DNA of 64,000 nt from Orientallactaga sibirica (lineage: Eukaryota > Chordata > Mammalia > Rodentia > Dipodidae). Positions 11,691 through 22,322 of the stretch are shown piece by piece (within the stretch, counting starts at the first letter, position 1; every line of letters starts with the position of its first letter). The stretch is from assembly GCA_036365145.1 (NCBI GenBank), contig JAEOAD010000055.1:1798001-1862000 (forward strand), given 5' to 3'. The position numbers were made by a program, and so were the translations under genes. The notes under the pieces are model-generated. The model made no database searches, was not told the DNA's origin, and saw only the letters and a list, made by a program, of their open reading frames with translations.

Positions 11691-12070
11691 CCTTCCTTTC
11701 TTAAACTCACCCACCCTGCCTCTTTCCCTTCCTTCCTTTCTTCATGGGTAACTGCTTGTTTTTCTTCCTTTATAAAAATGTCATTGACAGAAATAACCAT
11801 CCTCACCATATCATTACCATCTTCCAGCATTTTTTTTTTTACTCTTTATAACAAACATCACATTCTTTATCAGTGACATATTTTTTGAAGCACACTGTTG
11901 ATCTAGCATACAACTTCTCAAGTAGGGTTTCTTTACACTGAACTCCTGAGATAGTTTTTCCATGCCAAACCTCTTTTATATCTCCTACTGCTTTTTGCTG
12001 TTTCTTCAAATTTTATATATAGGGATTACTTTTTCCCTTAAATCCCTTGAGCACATTCTTTGTTTGTTTT
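11691..12070. other. Intron stretch, nothing recognised
   Basis: Pyrimidine-rich at its start; part may be old L1. Confidence 0.35.
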
Positions 12071-12315
12071 TTTGCTTTTTTTTTTTTTTTTTTTTTTGGA
12101 GAGAGTCAGAGAGAGAGAGACAGAGAATGGGCACGCCAGCAGCCTCTCAGCCACTGTGAACAAACTCCAGATGCATGCGTTCCCTTGTGGGCAAGTGCGG
12201 CATTGCACCCTTGCGTCACTTTGCATCTGGATAAACGTGGGACCTGGAGAATCGGCGGGCGTTCTTAGGCTTAGCAGGCAGGTGCCTTAGCCACTAAGCC
12301 ATCTCTCCAGGCCCC
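12071..12315 (-). repeat. DIP-type SINE II, single B box
   Basis: Body 'gtgcggcattgcacccttgcgtcactttgcatctgg'-type; only one 'ctggagaatc' block, so not the doubled form. Confidence 0.83.
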
Positions 12316-12593
12316 TTGAGCACACTGTTATTTCCTATAAATCTCTTCTCATTTGGCATCCCATGTTCTGATTTATCTCTTTTCTGTGTCTATTACTTTA
12401 TCTTATTGTTTGTATAAATTGTTTTCTTCATATAACTTGATTCTTATTCATATTCAAGGGTTTTCCAGGAAGCTGACATGAGTTTTTTCTATCACTCTGC
12501 ATGTGGAATATATTTTTGGCCTGTATCCTCTTAAATAGAATGGCCAGTTTGGAGTTCTAGGTTTGTGTTATTGTTCTGTGGGCCTTTACTAAA

Positions 12594-12790
12594 ACTTTTT
12601 ATTGACAACCTCTGTACATACAAACAATATACCATGATCATAATCCTCTCCCACCATCCTCTCTTTTCTCCTTCCAGAATCCCTCTCCACTGAATCCCTT
12701 CTTATTTCCAACTAGCCTCTCCTTTATTTTGATGTCATCATTTCATTATTTACCATCCTATAATGCAGAAGCTCTGTGGATTCTATTACC
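12594..12790 (-). repeat. L1 3' end, 5' truncated
   Basis: Begins 'tttttattgacaacctctgtac' and 'caatataccatgatcataatcc', the same 3' end as the 22323 copy. Confidence 0.5.
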
Positions 12791-12859
12791 ACAAATAACA
12801 TTATTTATTTAAATCTTCAAATGAATTACTGAAGGACTCATAATACTAAACCTCAGAAG

Positions 12860-13290
12860 TCCTATAGTTTGGATATGGTTTGCTCCACAAAGGTGTTGAA
12901 GGCTTAATTCTCTGTGTGGAGGTAGTGAGGTGGTAAAACCTTTGAGAGATAGATAGATGATTGATTGATAGATAGATAGAAAGAAGTATCTATATAGATA
13001 GATATAAGTAGAGAGGTAGGGAAGGAGAGAAGGCATGGAAGGGAAGAGAAGAGAAAAGGGAAATTTTAAAAGCAAATTTAGCTCTTTGGCTTCCTATCTC
13101 ATTGTGTGATCACTCTCACATATGCTCCTGCTATAATGCCATCAGCCATAAGGCTCTAACTAAAGGGGCTACCTGATCTTGTTCCGCCAATCTCCAAAAT
13201 GGTGTGCTAAATGACCCTCTTCCTTATAGTATGTAATTACCCAATCCGAGGTATTTGCTACAGCAACGTTAAGATGGACTAATAAAGGAG
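12860..13290 (+). repeat. MaLR (MLT1-like) LTR
   Basis: Starts 'tatagtttggatatggtttg' and ends 'tttgctacagcaacgttaagatggactaataa', the typical ends of an MLT1-type LTR. A GATA microsatellite lies inside. Confidence 0.55.
12946..13012. repeat. (GATA)n microsatellite
   Basis: Interrupted GATA/GATT units. Confidence 0.85.
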
Positions 13291-13440
13291 GCACCGAAAA
13301 TGGTCAGTGAGCTTGTATTTTTCATAGCATAGGCATTTATTTGGCAGGCAGTAACTTCTAAAGCTTTAAAATGTATTTTAGAAATAGTGACACTAGCATG
13401 TTATTTCATCTATTGATGGTAGTTATAAAAATAAGTAATA

Positions 13441-13590
13441 AACTGGGTGTGGTGGCTCACACCTATAATACCATCACTCAGGAGGCTGACAAAAAGAGGA
13501 CTGTAATGAGTTCTAGGCCAGTCTGGGTTACAGAGTGAGTTCTAGTCAACTGGGACTACAGTGAGACCCTGCCTTAAAACAAACAAAGCT
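13441..13590 (+). repeat. Old B1 SINE
   Basis: 'ctgggtgtggtggctcacacctataatacc' ... 'gtgagaccctgcctt'; diverged. Confidence 0.72.
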
Positions 13591-13621
13591 TCATAAACCC
13601 ACTATTAAAAAGATGGCTTCA

Positions 13622-13786
13622 GCTGGGCGTGGTGGCGCACGCCTTTAATCCCAGCACTTGGGAGGCAGAGGTAGGAGGATCGCTGAGAGTTCGAGGCCAC
13701 CCTGAGACTACATAGTGAATTCCAGGTCAGCCTGGACCAGAGTGAAACCCTACCTCGAAAAAAAAAAAAAAAAAAAAAAAAAAAAG
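13622..13786 (+). repeat. B1 SINE, young
   Basis: Very close to consensus with poly(A) of about 27; 'agatggctt' flanks both sides (13611-13619 and 13785-13793). Confidence 0.92.
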
Positions 13787-13818
13787 ATGGCTTCTACGGA
13801 CAAATGAGAAAGAAGAGG

Positions 13819-13973
13819 TGGGTTGGAGAGATGGCTTAGTGGTTAAGCGCTTGCCTGTGAAGCCTGAGGACCTCTGTTCGAGGCTCGATTCCCCAGGACC
13901 CACATAAACCAGATGCACAAAGTGGCACATGCATCTGCAGTTTGTTTGCAGTGGCTAGAGGCCCTAGTGCACC

Positions 13974-14013
<40 letters not shown>

Positions 14014-14062
14014 CTTTATCTGTCTGTCTGTCACTCTCAAGTAAATAAATAAAAATAAACAA
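13819..14062 (+). repeat. DIP-type SINE I
   Basis: A (TC)n run of about 16 units within the element. Confidence 0.88.
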
Positions 14063-14067
14063 CAACA

Positions 14068-14312
14068 AAAAATTTTTTGGAGAGAGACAGAGAGAGAGGG
14101 AGAGGAAGACAGATAGAGATGGGTGCACCAGCTGCTGCAAACGAAATCCAGATGTGTGTGCCCCCTTGTGGTCAAGTGCGGCATTGTGCCCTTGTGTCAC
14201 TTTGCATCTGGCTAAATGTGGGACCTGGAGATTGGAACCGCTGGAGATTAGAACCGGCGTTCTTAGGCTTAGGAGGCAGGCGCCTTAACCGCTAAGCCAT
14301 CTCTCCAACCCA
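14068..14312 (-). repeat. DIP-type SINE II, doubled B-box block
   Basis: 'ctggagattggaaccgctggagattagaacc' is two copies of the B-box block on the complementary strand. Confidence 0.88.
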
Positions 14313-14465
14313 ACAAAAAATTTTAAAAAGAAAGAAGAGGCAATTAGGAGCACTACTTCCCCCATAGCCCCTCTGGACTACCTTTTAAAAATCATCAGTA
14401 TGTCAATTAAAATTATTAAAGTTGAGGAAAGAATAAAAGAAATTTATTTCAAAAATTAACTCTAG

Positions 14466-14665
14466 GGGCTGGAGAGATGGCTTAGTGTCTAAGGCACTTG
14501 CCTACAAAGCCTAAGGACCCAGGTTCAATTCCCCAGTACCCACATAAGCAAGATGTTCAAGGTGGCGCATGCGTGGAGTTTGTTTGCAGTGCCTAGAGGC
14601 CCTGGCACCCCATTCTATATCTGCCTCTTCCTCTCTCTCTCCCTCGCAAATAAATAAATACTTTT
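14466..14665 (+). repeat. DIP-type SINE I
   Basis: Complete; tail 'cgcaaataaataaata'. Confidence 0.87.
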
Positions 14666-15029
14666 TTAAAAAATTAAGATACTCATTCATATGTACTATC
14701 TTGGAAAAAGGAAGATATGGTTGCCAAGGAGACCAAAGCAACTGTTGAACAGCAAATTCAGTTTTTAAAAAAAAATTCATGACAATTTATTTTTCAAAAT
14801 ATTACATCTTACTCTAGATTTACAAAAGCCAGTAAAATGGTTTTAATGAGGTCTTTAAAACTTGGCTTATGTCTTTAACATTTACTAAATATTTGATTTT
14901 CAGAGTTTACTACACTGATAAAAAAATTAGGGTAAGAGTCATATGACTTACATTATAGGCTTTTATGGCCTACTGAAAAGCCATATGTCCTTAAGAAAAT
15001 AATTTTATTTTTCCAGCCTAAGATTCTTT
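14666..15029. other. Intron stretch, nothing recognised
   Basis: AT-rich, no coding signal. Confidence 0.4.
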
Positions 15030-15269
15030 TTTTATTTTATTTATTTATTTTATTTATTTTTTTTTTTTTGAGAGTGACAGACGGGGAGAGAAAGAGGCAG
15101 AGAGAGAGAGAGAATGGGTGCACTAGGGCCTCCAGCCACTGCAAATGAACTCCAGATGCATGTGCCACCTTGTGCATCTGGCTTACATGGGTCTGGGGAA
15201 TCAAGCCTCAAACCGGGGTCCTTAGGCTTCACAGGCAAGCACTCAACCACTAAGCCATCTCTCCAGGTC
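15030..15269 (-). repeat. DIP-type SINE I
   Basis: The tail has become a long TTTA/T tract. Confidence 0.87.
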
Positions 15270-15283
15270 TTAAGATTCTTTTC

Positions 15284-15534
15284 TTTAAAAAAAAATTTTT
15301 TATTTATGTATTTGAGAGAAAAAGATGCAAGAGAGAGACAGACAGACAGACAGAGAGACAGACAGACAGAGAAGAATGGGCATGCCAAGGCCTCTGGCCA
15401 CTGAAAACGAACGCCAGACTCATGTGCCACCTTGTGCATCTGGCTTACATGGGTCCTAGGGAATTGAACCTGGGTCACTTGGCTTTGACTTTGCAAGCAA
15501 GTGCCTTAACTGCTAAGTCATCTCTCCAACCCCT
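15284..15534 (-). repeat. DIP-type SINE I
   Basis: Same strand as its neighbour; contains (GACA)n at about 15336-15370. Confidence 0.86.
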
Positions 15535-15645
15535 GAGATTCTTTACTTGTAAAAATGGAGAAAACTACTTTATACATGCCTGTCAAACCAAGTTGCTGTG
15601 AATGTTAACTTAGTGCACTATACAATGGTTGAAACAGTACCAAAA

Positions 15646-15800
15646 TAGCCGGGCGTGGTGGCACACGCCTTTAATCCCAGCACTCGGGAGGCAGAGGTAG
15701 GAGGATCACCATGAGATCAAGGCCACCCTGAAATTACATAGTGAATTCCAGGTCAGCCTGGGCTAGAGTGAGAACCTACCTCAAAAAAAAAAAAAAAAAG
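15646..15800 (+). repeat. B1 SINE
   Basis: 'gccgggcgtggtggcacacgcc' to poly(A); 'agtaccaaaata' occurs on both sides, a target duplication. Confidence 0.9.
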
Positions 15801-16805
15801 TACCAAAATAAATTCAAGGAATAAATACTATTTTTGAAAATTAATAAAGCTATATATAATGCTCTGTACTTTTCACTAAATGCTAATCTAAGTATTACCA
15901 AAATGTGTAAAAATGTTACATCAACTAGCACCATAAGAAATACTGAACTAGTCAGCAGATTCATCCAGGTTATACAGATGGATAATATCCACAATGACTT
16001 TGGGCTGCTGCAATGAAATTGGATTAGACTACATTTGTAGAGGTGCTTCATGGGTATGTTTTCCATGACATCATAACTTAAAAGGGAATTTATTCACAAC
16101 CTTTCTGTTCTGGGTGACACTTTGCTTTAAAATGTTCTATTGTTCAATGTTCAAAAAAATCACTGGCTTAGATTGAAGCCTTCTGTTTCCATTTTCAGGT
16201 CTTTTACATGCCTAAATGATTATCAACTTTACTGAGATCAGAGGGCTCTACCTACTATTTCTTATATTGCCAGGGCTGTCACAGCTGGCTGAGCAGCTCT
16301 GTCCAGTGTCCTGGTCCTCTCCCTATCCACCCCATCCAAGCTTCTCCAGTGTTGAATATCTTAGATACATGACTGCTTTTAGAGAGTTAAAATTCACAGA
16401 GGAACAGGATCAAAAGACTATTGTCATGTTGAAGAAGCTCCTAGGCCAGCACGGCTGGTGTGTCACTTGACTAGGCATGAAAGCACTGAATGAAGGAAGC
16501 AGAAGCCATAGAGCACAGGAGGAGGGCATACTGGTGGTCCAGTTATCTGTGCACAGCCTGGAGGAACATCTTAATCCCCTGACTTAACTGGGTTCTAGTG
16601 ATAGCACAGTGCCCACAGGGATGGATGCATTTACTTGTTACAGGCTGATGCTGTTAAACACTTAGGTTATTTATACCTGACTCCCTGTGATTGGATTTTT
16701 TGACCACCAAAAAATCTGATTCTTTGATTCTCCCTTTGGTACATCTATAAAATGCCCTGACTAGAAACAAATTCACTTGGCTATTTTTCTGTGCCAGAAA
16801 TAAAA
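15801..16805. other. Intron stretch, about 1 kb, nothing recognised
   Basis: One of the longest repeat-poor stretches of the intron. A plus-strand open frame at 16216-16470 (84 residues) shows no family likeness. Confidence 0.4.
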
Positions 16806-16807
16806 TA

Positions 16808-16946
16808 GCAGGTAGGGTTTCACTCTGGTCCAGGCTGACCTAGAATTAACTATGTATTCTCAGGATGGCCTTGAATTCCCAGCGATCCTCCTACCTCTGC
16901 TTCCCAAGTGCTGGGATTAAAGGTGTGCACCACCACGCCCGGCTAA
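16808..16946 (-). repeat. B1 SINE
   Basis: 'ggtagggtttcactctgg' to 'caccaccacgcccggct'. Confidence 0.9.
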
Positions 16947-17139
16947 AATAGCATTCTTAAATCAGCCATGAGTAGTCCTTGGGTAGAGTGGGTCTGTTCT
17001 GAGACAAGGTAGGCTGACATATTGGTGAAAGCCTGAATGGAATTACATCGGCTCCATGTCTGGTAAATTTGCCAACAGAAAGATACTCACGGCAGCTACA
17101 TGGAGTGCCCCAGACTTCCCAGATAAATCTCATCTTTTT

Positions 17140-17318
17140 TTATTGTTATTGTTGTTGTTGGTTGGTTGGTTTTTTTTTTTAAATCATGGTCTCGATCTAG
17201 CCTAGATCGACCTAAAACTCACTCTTTAAGTCCAGGCTGGCCTTGAACTCACAGTGATCCTCCTACCTCAGTCTCCTCAGTGTTGGTATTATAGGCATGG
17301 GCTACCATGCTCAGCTTC
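17140..17318 (-). repeat. Old B1 SINE
   Basis: Diverged, with (TTG)n and T-rich tail; 'catgggctaccatgctcagct' is the complement of the start. Confidence 0.7.
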
Positions 17319-17321
17319 ATC

Positions 17322-17508
17322 TTTATTTATTTTTTTATAGGGGTGGGGGAAGAATGGGTTCCCCAGGGCCTTTGGTCACTGCAAATGAACTCTAGATGCA
17401 TGTGCCACCTTGTGCATCTGGCTTACGTGGGATCTGAGAGTGTGTCAAACACGGGTCCTTAGGCTTTGCAGGCAAGCACCTTAACCACTAAGCCATCTCT
17501 CCAGCCCA
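17322..17508 (-). repeat. DIP-type SINE I
   Basis: Short CT section, otherwise complete. Confidence 0.85.
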
Positions 17509-17720
17509 AGTAGTTTCTTTTTAACACTTTCATACACTTATTTTTTTCAAGGCCACTAAAGGCATACTGCATCCAAAGATTTTTCTAAGCTACCAGAGAA
17601 ACAAATGGCTTAACTACACACATTAAAGTTTGCATCTCTCTTCCTTTTCTACCCAAGCAAATATGAATTTTAACTAATTGTGAAAATTCAACACAATTTA
17701 TTTTTCATGAAGAGTTTTCA

Positions 17721-17879
17721 GCCAGGTGTGGTGGCACACGCCTTTAATCCTAGCACTTGGGAGGCAGAAGTAGGAGGATTGCTGTGAGTTCGAGGCCACT
17801 CTGAGACTACACAGTTAATTCCAAGTCAGCCTGGACCACAGAGAAACCCTACCTCGGAAAAAAAAAAAAAAAAAAAAGT
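17721..17879 (+). repeat. B1 SINE
   Basis: 'gccaggtgtggtggcacacgcc' to poly(A); 'gttttca' on both sides. Confidence 0.9.
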
Positions 17880-18455
17880 TTTCAATGTTCACATCAAGAA
17901 TATAATGAGTGATTTTGTTGTCTATGGCACATAGCAAAATACCCTGAGATCAATTTATAACTCATTACATGCTCCATCAGACTTATTAAAAACCAGCAGC
18001 ATTTGAAAAGTTCCTTAATTGGTATTAATCAGGATTTAAGCTCAGATTCCCTAAAAGACTATCTGCGCTGTCAGTGTGCAGTGGAACAAGAGCTATACAT
18101 CTAACTAATTATACCTCATTTTTGTATTCTAAATGTCAATGAGCTAGGCCTTAGCCTAGCTTACTCGAAGTATCAATCTATAGAAAATAACCTTTGCTTC
18201 CCACATAAAAGTATTCTATCCCATTACAGGAGATCAATGAAAACATTAGTTTTATTAATTAATGAAACTATTTAAATCTCTCCTCTGCAAAAGGCATTGA
18301 TTTGCTCTCTGTATTTTATTTGGGAGCCTTGGTTTTATTTTCCCTTCTATATATTTTGAATGCCTAATCTGCATCTAGTTCTTTCTGTCTCACACAGGCA
18401 TCTAGACAGTGCCATGCATGTATACAAGGGACTTGAAATGTAAATTAAGAATTTC
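17880..18455. other. Intron stretch, nothing recognised
   Basis: AT-rich, no coding signal. Confidence 0.4.
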
Positions 18456-18457
18456 TT

Positions 18458-18700
18458 GGGCTGGAGAAATGGCTTAGTGGTTAAGGCGTTTGCCTGCAAA
18501 GCCAAAGGATCCCGGTTCGATTCTCCAGGACCCAAATAAGCCAGATATGTGAGGGGCACATGCATCTGGAGTTTGTTTGCAGTGGCTAGAGGCCCTGGCA
18601 TGCCCATTCTCTCTGTGTCTGCCTCTCTTCTCCCTCTCTCTCTCTCTGCTTGCAAATATTTATTTTTATTTATTTAAATAAAAAGTTAAAAAAATTATTA
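18458..18700 (+). repeat. DIP-type SINE I
   Basis: Tail subtype 'ctgcttgcaaatattt'; A/T-rich expansion after it. Confidence 0.87.
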
Positions 18701-18726
18701 AAAAAAAAAAAGAATTTCTTTCTCAA

Positions 18727-18879
18727 GCCAGGCGTGGTGGCGCATGCCTTTAATCCCAGAAGAGGTAGGAGGATCACCATGAGTTCAAGGCCACCCTGAG
18801 ACTACATAGTGAATTCCAGGTCAGCCTGAGCTAGAGTGAGACCCTACCTCGAAAAACCAAAAAAAAAAAAAAAAAAAAA
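18727..18879 (+). repeat. B1 SINE
   Basis: Lacks 'cacttgggaggc'; flanked by 'atttctttctc', which also occurs after the poly(A). Confidence 0.9.
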
Positions 18880-19112
18880 GCATTTCTTTCTCCATGTATT
18901 CCATCTTCTCATAGTCTTCTTTGACTGCCCCACTCCACATATCACTCTCACATTTGAACTTCCATAGGAACCGACTGCCTATCTCCCCTTTCATTGCTAC
19001 CATAACTATTGTAGCCTTATTTTCTATATGTATTTTCCAGCCTTTTAAAAATATTTTGGTACATCTCAGCAGTATCTATGTGTAGCATGAACAATTAATA
19101 AATGTTAATTTA

Positions 19113-19297
19113 GGGCTGGAGAGATGGCTTAGTGGTTAAGGCATTTGCCTGCAAAGTCAAAGGATCTTGGTTCGATTCTCCAGCACCCACATAAGCCAGA
19201 TGCCCAAGAGAGTGCATGTGTCTGGAGTTCATTTGCAGTGGCTGGAGCCCTGGCGTGCCCATTCTTTCTCTCTCTCTCTCAAATAAATAAAGGAAAT
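19113..19297 (+). repeat. DIP-type SINE I
   Basis: Flanked by 'aaatgttaattta' on both sides (19099-19111 and 19298-19310), a clean target duplication. Confidence 0.9.
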
Positions 19298-20690
19298 AAA
19301 TGTTAATTTATTTAACCTATCTATAAAAAAATCAACAATATTCATTAAGAAACATCTATTCAAAGCTGGCACTGAAAGGGAACAATAAGTCTTACTAAGG
19401 TGTGTGACAGACCAGCACTGGAGCTGCATGGAAAACTCATTCTGAGGCTGTCATGGCCCACCCCAGGTGTCTGGTCAAAGTCTTCCTTTTAATCTTCCCA
19501 GATGGTCTTTAAACACATTTAGGTTTGGGAAATACTAGTTTAGACTAGAAAAATAATTAGAATATTCAAGATGCATTTGACCCATTAGCACAAAATACAA
19601 AAAAAGTAATTATTTGTTTTTTATTTGTTTCTTATCTGTTAACTGAAGGCTTACTGCAGACAGGAACTCCTATCTTTCTCACAGCTATTATTTCCTGACC
19701 CTAAGGGCCTAGAACACTCAGTACTCAGTGTTTTGTTTTGTTTTCCTTTTGAATGCAATTCAATTTGACTGAACAAATTGAAAATAAAACTACTTCAGAA
19801 GAAATTCAGGAATATCTTTTGTATAACATAAATTCACATACAAATCCCTTAATTCAGTATTGTTTCAAATGTGCCACCTTCTCTCCTTCAGCAAATTCAC
19901 TGTGTGCACCTGACAAAGCAAAAGCCTGGATTATCATCTTGTCCTCAGGTGGAGCTCTTTTACAACTGAGATAGATGCATTTTAATTCTGGCTTTCACAA
20001 ATCCATCCCATATTATGGACTGCACTAGGGGACAGGGAGGAGAGGGGGAGGACTTTGAAATGCAAAAGCAATTCTGGGCAGGGAATATCATAGGCAACCT
20101 ACAAAACACGATGTTTTGAACAGGATACTACAAAAAAAAAAAAAAAAACTGCCAGCAAGGGAAAGAAAGAAATGAGTCAAGAGAACCCTCGTCTTTCTCG
20201 AGTAAAAGGCGATACTAGAAAATACCGGGGAGTCACCTGCTACTACCTAGCGACTGCAGGTGAAAACACACCGGCTTAGCAGCAAAGCAGATAGCGGTTA
20301 AAGTCGTCGCAGGGTGCCAGAAAGCACTTTCAGGTTTGCAAAGAAGGAAGTAGAGGGAGAATGGGGAAAGGAAATAGCCCGGGGTGGGGAATAATTTAGG
20401 GTGATAAGGGTGATGATGATGAGCTATTTTTTGAGAATGAGATGGAATGCACAGGAAGGGAAGAGGGTGAGAGGACAAGAAAAGGGTCTCTAATTGAGAG
20501 CAATGCAGATGTCCCTGCCCAGCCCGGACGGCCCGAGGGAGGTATCCCAGGCACAGGGAGGGTGGCAACACCCGGCTCCACTGGTCCTGCGATGACCCAT
20601 GCCACCTCCCCTGAAGCCTGCAGAGACCTGGGTGGGCACCGGAAAGGGCGGACTGTGTGAGGAGGGTGTGCGGAAAGAGGGAGAAGATGG
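19298..20690. other. Repeat-poor intron next to PGM2L1 exon 1
   Basis: The longest repeat-poor part of the intron, rising in GC toward the exon. This suggests promoter-proximal constraint, but I see no exon. Confidence 0.45.
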
Positions 20691-20735
20691 ATGCCGGTGG
20701 TGGTAGTGGTGGTGTGTGTGTGGGGGTGATCGGGT

Positions 20736-20741
20736 ACCCAC
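20736..20741 (-). other. PGM2L1: 5' splice donor of PGM2L1 exon 1
   Basis: The minus strand reads AAG then GTGGGT, a good donor except for the absence of A at +3. A (TGG)n/(TG)n run follows immediately inside the intron (about 20696-20722). Confidence 0.8.
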
Positions 20742-20852
20742 CTTGTCCCACCGGAGCCACTGCCCGATGGCTGTATCCAGCTGAGGGTCCCCAGTGCGGC
20801 AGGGGGCGTGGAGCAGGTTGGAGTTCAGATCGCCTTCTGCGTTTTCAGCCAT
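20742..20852 (-). CDS. PGM2L1: PGM2L1 coding exon 1 (partial gene)
   Basis: The exon encodes the first 37 residues of PGM2L1, glucose-1,6-bisphosphate synthase, a cytosolic enzyme of the phosphohexomutase family that makes glucose-1,6-bisphosphate from 1,3-bisphosphoglycerate and a hexose phosphate. The translation starts MAENAEGDLNSNLLHAP and ends GQWLRWDK, which I recognise as the PGM2L1 N terminus from mammals. The start is the first ATG in the frame; the open frame upstream has none. It sits in a strong context (G at -3 and G at +4). The exon ends in phase 0 at AAG, followed by the donor GTGGGT at 20741-20736. The catalytic serine and sugar-binding domains are in later exons, which I did not find to the left, so they probably lie beyond position 1. 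The CpG island next to it is the expected promoter. Identity is well supported; expression is inferred. Confidence 0.92.
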
Positions 20853-21502
20853 GGCAGACTGATGGGTGTGCTGGTCTGAGTGAGTGGGGGGGATTTTCTG
20901 GGTGCGCTCACCAGGGTCCGGGCGCCCCCTCCTCACTTGCAGGGCATCCGAGACCTACCGCGCGAGGTGTCAGCGCCAGCTCCTGTCACAGCTTCAGTAA
21001 CCCTGGAGAGACGGTGGGATGCAACCCGCAGCACCCCCGCCACCCCCGGGGGGCAGATCAGGTCCGGGTGTCCGCGGGAACGGACCGAGGCGGGCAGGCT
21101 GGCGGGCGGGGAACGAACAACAACAGTCCCAGATGTCTGGGTCGCGGCCGCCGCCGCCGCCCTTGCCGCCCCAAGCCACGCCCCCAGCCCGCCCCAGCCA
21201 ATCAGAGTCGTCTGGCCGAAGGCGCGAGCCCGGGAGCGCGTGGCCGACGCGCCCGTTTACTATCCGCCGAGAAAAAAAAAAAAAGCCTCACAGCTGTTTG
21301 GATTTTTGTGAAATGTCTTTCTGCAGGCGCATTTTCGTTTGTCACCAACCTCACATTCCCAGGGGTCTGTTCTCCCCACCCAACCCCGGTGTCACAGGCA
21401 CCACAAGCAAGCCCGCTCTCACGCTCGCGCCGAGGCTCCCGAGCCCGCGCGCAGGCCCCGCCCACTTCGCCTGGGAGGCGCGGGCTGCCCGCGCGCGGCC
21501 TC

Positions 21503-21520
21503 ACGGGAGTTGTAGTTCTA
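21503..21520 (-). promoter_or_regulatory. ZNF143/Staf-like site 1
   Basis: The plus strand reads 'gggagttgtagtt' at 21505-21517. The complement AACTACAACTCCC matches the core ACTACAAYTCCC of the ZNF143 (SBS) motif, common in CpG-island and bidirectional promoters. Confidence 0.55.
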
Positions 21521-21555
21521 GCCTTGTTCTCCGGAGCGCCGCAGGCACCGGGGAG

Positions 21556-21571
21556 ACTACTCCCAGCAGCC
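21556..21571 (+). promoter_or_regulatory. ZNF143/Staf-like site 2 (degenerate)
   Basis: 'actactcccagcagcc' resembles ACTACAACTCCCAGCATGCC with the middle 'aac' lost. It lies about 40 bp from site 1 and points the opposite way. Confidence 0.35.
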
Positions 21572-21699
21572 TTGTTCCCTACGTTTCTTCAAAGGCAAAA
21601 AAGCAGCTTTCTACTGACGAGGCTAGTAAGGCGGCGCGTTGTGTTAAATAAGGAACGAAGTAGGGAACAGCTCCTGTCCGTTTAGTTCCGGACAGAGCA

Positions 21700-22300
21700 C
21701 GAATCTCATTCTGTTGCTTCAGCCATGCGGTGAGGCAGGTGGGTGGATTCCATTCCGATTTTACGCGCAAGGGAGGTTTCTCGACGGGGTAGTGTTCATG
21801 AACGGGTGAAGTGAGAGCGCCAACCTCGTCGGTTATCCTCAGCTAGCTAGCAGTTCTTTTTGCTCTGCTTGCTGCGACAGTGGAGTAGGAGATAGGGAGA
21901 ACAAGATGTCTGGAAAATAGGTAGGGATGCTGGTTGAGAAGAGGCGGGGAATGGGTCAGCATGTCACCGTGCTGTAAGGATGTAACAAGCATCCGAAGGT
22001 ACACGGAGCGAAACCAGTGGAAATACAGAGCAAAAGGAAATCGACTCTCCAAAATGCAGAGTCATTGCTTCTCATCGTAGCCACCTCTGTTCTACAGGAT
22101 GCTTACTTTTCACATCACATGACTTGGGGTCTGGGAAATGCTGAGTTCTGTTGGGCACTCAGTGGCTCCCCAGTTTCGTGGTGGTGTGGCCTTCTTAGAA
22201 TAGCTTTTTTCTTTTCTTTTTTCTTTGACCAACTATCTTACAACTCTCACTAATCAGTTTTTTTTTACAAGGAGTGTATAATATTTATAACATGGCTGTA
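21700..22300. other. Upstream flank of PGM2L1, nothing recognised
   Basis: Shoulder of the CpG island; no gene or repeat identified. Confidence 0.4.
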
Positions 22301-22322
22301 TAGTATAGATGGTTTTTACAAT

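Larger units (their letters stand above)
1..20741 (-). other. PGM2L1: PGM2L1 intron 1, 3' end beyond window
   Basis: Everything left of the donor is read as intron 1. It is mostly SINEs, listed singly below. I looked for the next exon (the segment leading to the TFGTAGLR catalytic region) on the minus strand and did not find it. Confidence 0.7.
20880..21690 (-). promoter_or_regulatory. PGM2L1: CpG island promoter of PGM2L1
   Basis: This is the only strongly GC- and CpG-rich stretch in the window. It contains a (GCC)n run near 21145-21163, several GC boxes (for example 'ccccgccc' near 21457) and a CCAAT box at 21198-21202. It abuts the first coding exon and has no clear TATA box, as in housekeeping-type promoters. 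The exact transcription start cannot be seen. Long open frames through it on both strands are a result of base composition. Confidence 0.8.

Noticed and set aside
15050..15496. 148-residue minus-strand frame rich in SLSL and 'HLVHLAYVGPG'-like phrases
   Set aside because: The same phrases recur wherever DIPs occur; translated SINE.
16216..16470. 84-residue plus-strand frame with a hydrophobic start
   Set aside because: No family likeness, no splice context, opposite strand to PGM2L1.
20657..21685. 342-residue plus-strand open frame in the CpG island, with long frames also at 20880 and 21019
   Set aside because: Stops are rare in GC-rich DNA; the sequence is low-complexity Pro/Arg/Ala, has no domain, and lies antisense to the PGM2L1 5' end.
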